Positions 63,826-64,000 of a stretch of 64,000 nucleotides of DNA are shown here, piece after piece; within the stretch, counting starts at the first letter, position 1, and each line of letters starts with the position of its first letter. A program made the translations under genes and the position numbers. Under the pieces are notes generated by a model. That model was not told the origin of the DNA, made no database searches, and saw only the letters and a list, made by a program, of their open reading frames with translations. The DNA comes from Pseudoalteromonas sp. MMG010 (GTDB lineage Bacteria; Pseudomonadota; Gammaproteobacteria; Enterobacterales; Alteromonadaceae), in assembly GCF_018100905.1 (NCBI RefSeq), contig NZ_JAGJEG010000009.1, positions 62,001 to 126,000 on the forward strand, read 5' to 3'.

Positions 63826-64000
63826 GCTATTTCCTTAACAAATAAATATTTTATGCACGAATGCTTATAACACGACTGCAAATTAAATGGCTAATAGTGA
63901 CGATTTTCTTGGGCAGTGTAAGCATGTGTGTGCTCCTAACTATGACAATGTGAGTATTTAAAAAATAGGTGTTACAACTAAAGTGTGTAGGTTTAGAGTT
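63826..64000. promoter_or_regulatory. Upstream region of the alginate lyase gene
   Basis: 175 bases to the window edge with no coding sequence; it should contain the PL6 promoter. No convincing operator was found. Confidence 0.3.

Noticed and set aside
1..64000. rRNA, tRNA genes and CRISPR arrays
   Set aside because: None recognised on either strand by eye; no conserved arms, rRNA segments or regularly spaced repeats.

Overview
The window looks like a low-GC marine gammaproteobacterium of the order Alteromonadales, most likely Pseudoalteromonas or a close relative. The evidence is the AT-rich codon use, large TonB-dependent receptors, the gamma-type housekeeping set (ppc, cdd, rlmF, tdk, sodA, qmcA/nfeD, ahpCF), many cyclic-di-GMP and hybrid-kinase genes, and an alginate-degradation cluster at the right edge. 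The genus is inferred from gene content, not from a marker gene. No rRNA, tRNA or CRISPR array was seen.

Layout. 1-36 kb is mostly chromosomal core. It holds a truncated gene at the edge, a TonB receptor, cdd, a purine nucleoside permease-like protein, ppc, an M24 peptidase, a DsbA/FrnE-like protein, a GGDEF protein, and a SnoaL/RegB/RegA/PpiC gene string. Then come a KAS III enzyme, a YaeR-like VOC protein, an M17 aminopeptidase, a small LETM1-like membrane protein, a second TonB receptor, rlmF, tdk, an Ada/AlkA fusion overlapping ogt, and a sodA operon under a Fur-like operator. A 1589-residue hybrid kinase is followed by an iron group: a PepSY protein, two dissimilar bacterioferritin subunits and bfd. 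Two of these iron transcription units also have Fur-like sites.

36-45 kb is accessory. It contains hairpin-rich repeats, a lone membrane-protein gene bounded by an 11-bp inverted repeat, an IS110-family (IS1111-type) insertion sequence with a candidate bridge-RNA region, and a decapitated LysR gene. Next are a type II restriction-modification system with a controller protein and recognisable C-boxes, a membrane-protein/XRE pair with operator-like palindromes, and a copper locus. In the copper locus copB is intact, but copA and a CusS-type kinase survive only as abutting fragments left by a deletion. A CDF metal exporter follows.

45-58 kb returns to core genes: GGDEF, qmcA/nfeD, a patatin-like lipase, a hybrid kinase, ahpF and ahpC with an OxyR-like site, DUF3429, a bacterial BMT5-like methyltransferase with a C-terminal zinc finger, and a GMC oxidoreductase. 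58-64 kb (minus strand) is an alginate catabolic operon: PL6 alginate lyase, MFS transporter, 2-keto-3-deoxygluconate kinase and KDPG aldolase. Together these cover lyase action, uptake, and conversion of KDG to pyruvate and glyceraldehyde-3-phosphate; the DEH reductase step is not in the window.

Most interesting points: a complementary ferroxidase-only/haem-only bacterioferritin pair; the wiring of the restriction-modification circuit, with a C-box over the methyltransferase -10; the IS with an RBS-sequestering hairpin and putative bridge RNA; the copper deletion scar; and the bacterial BMT5-like protein.
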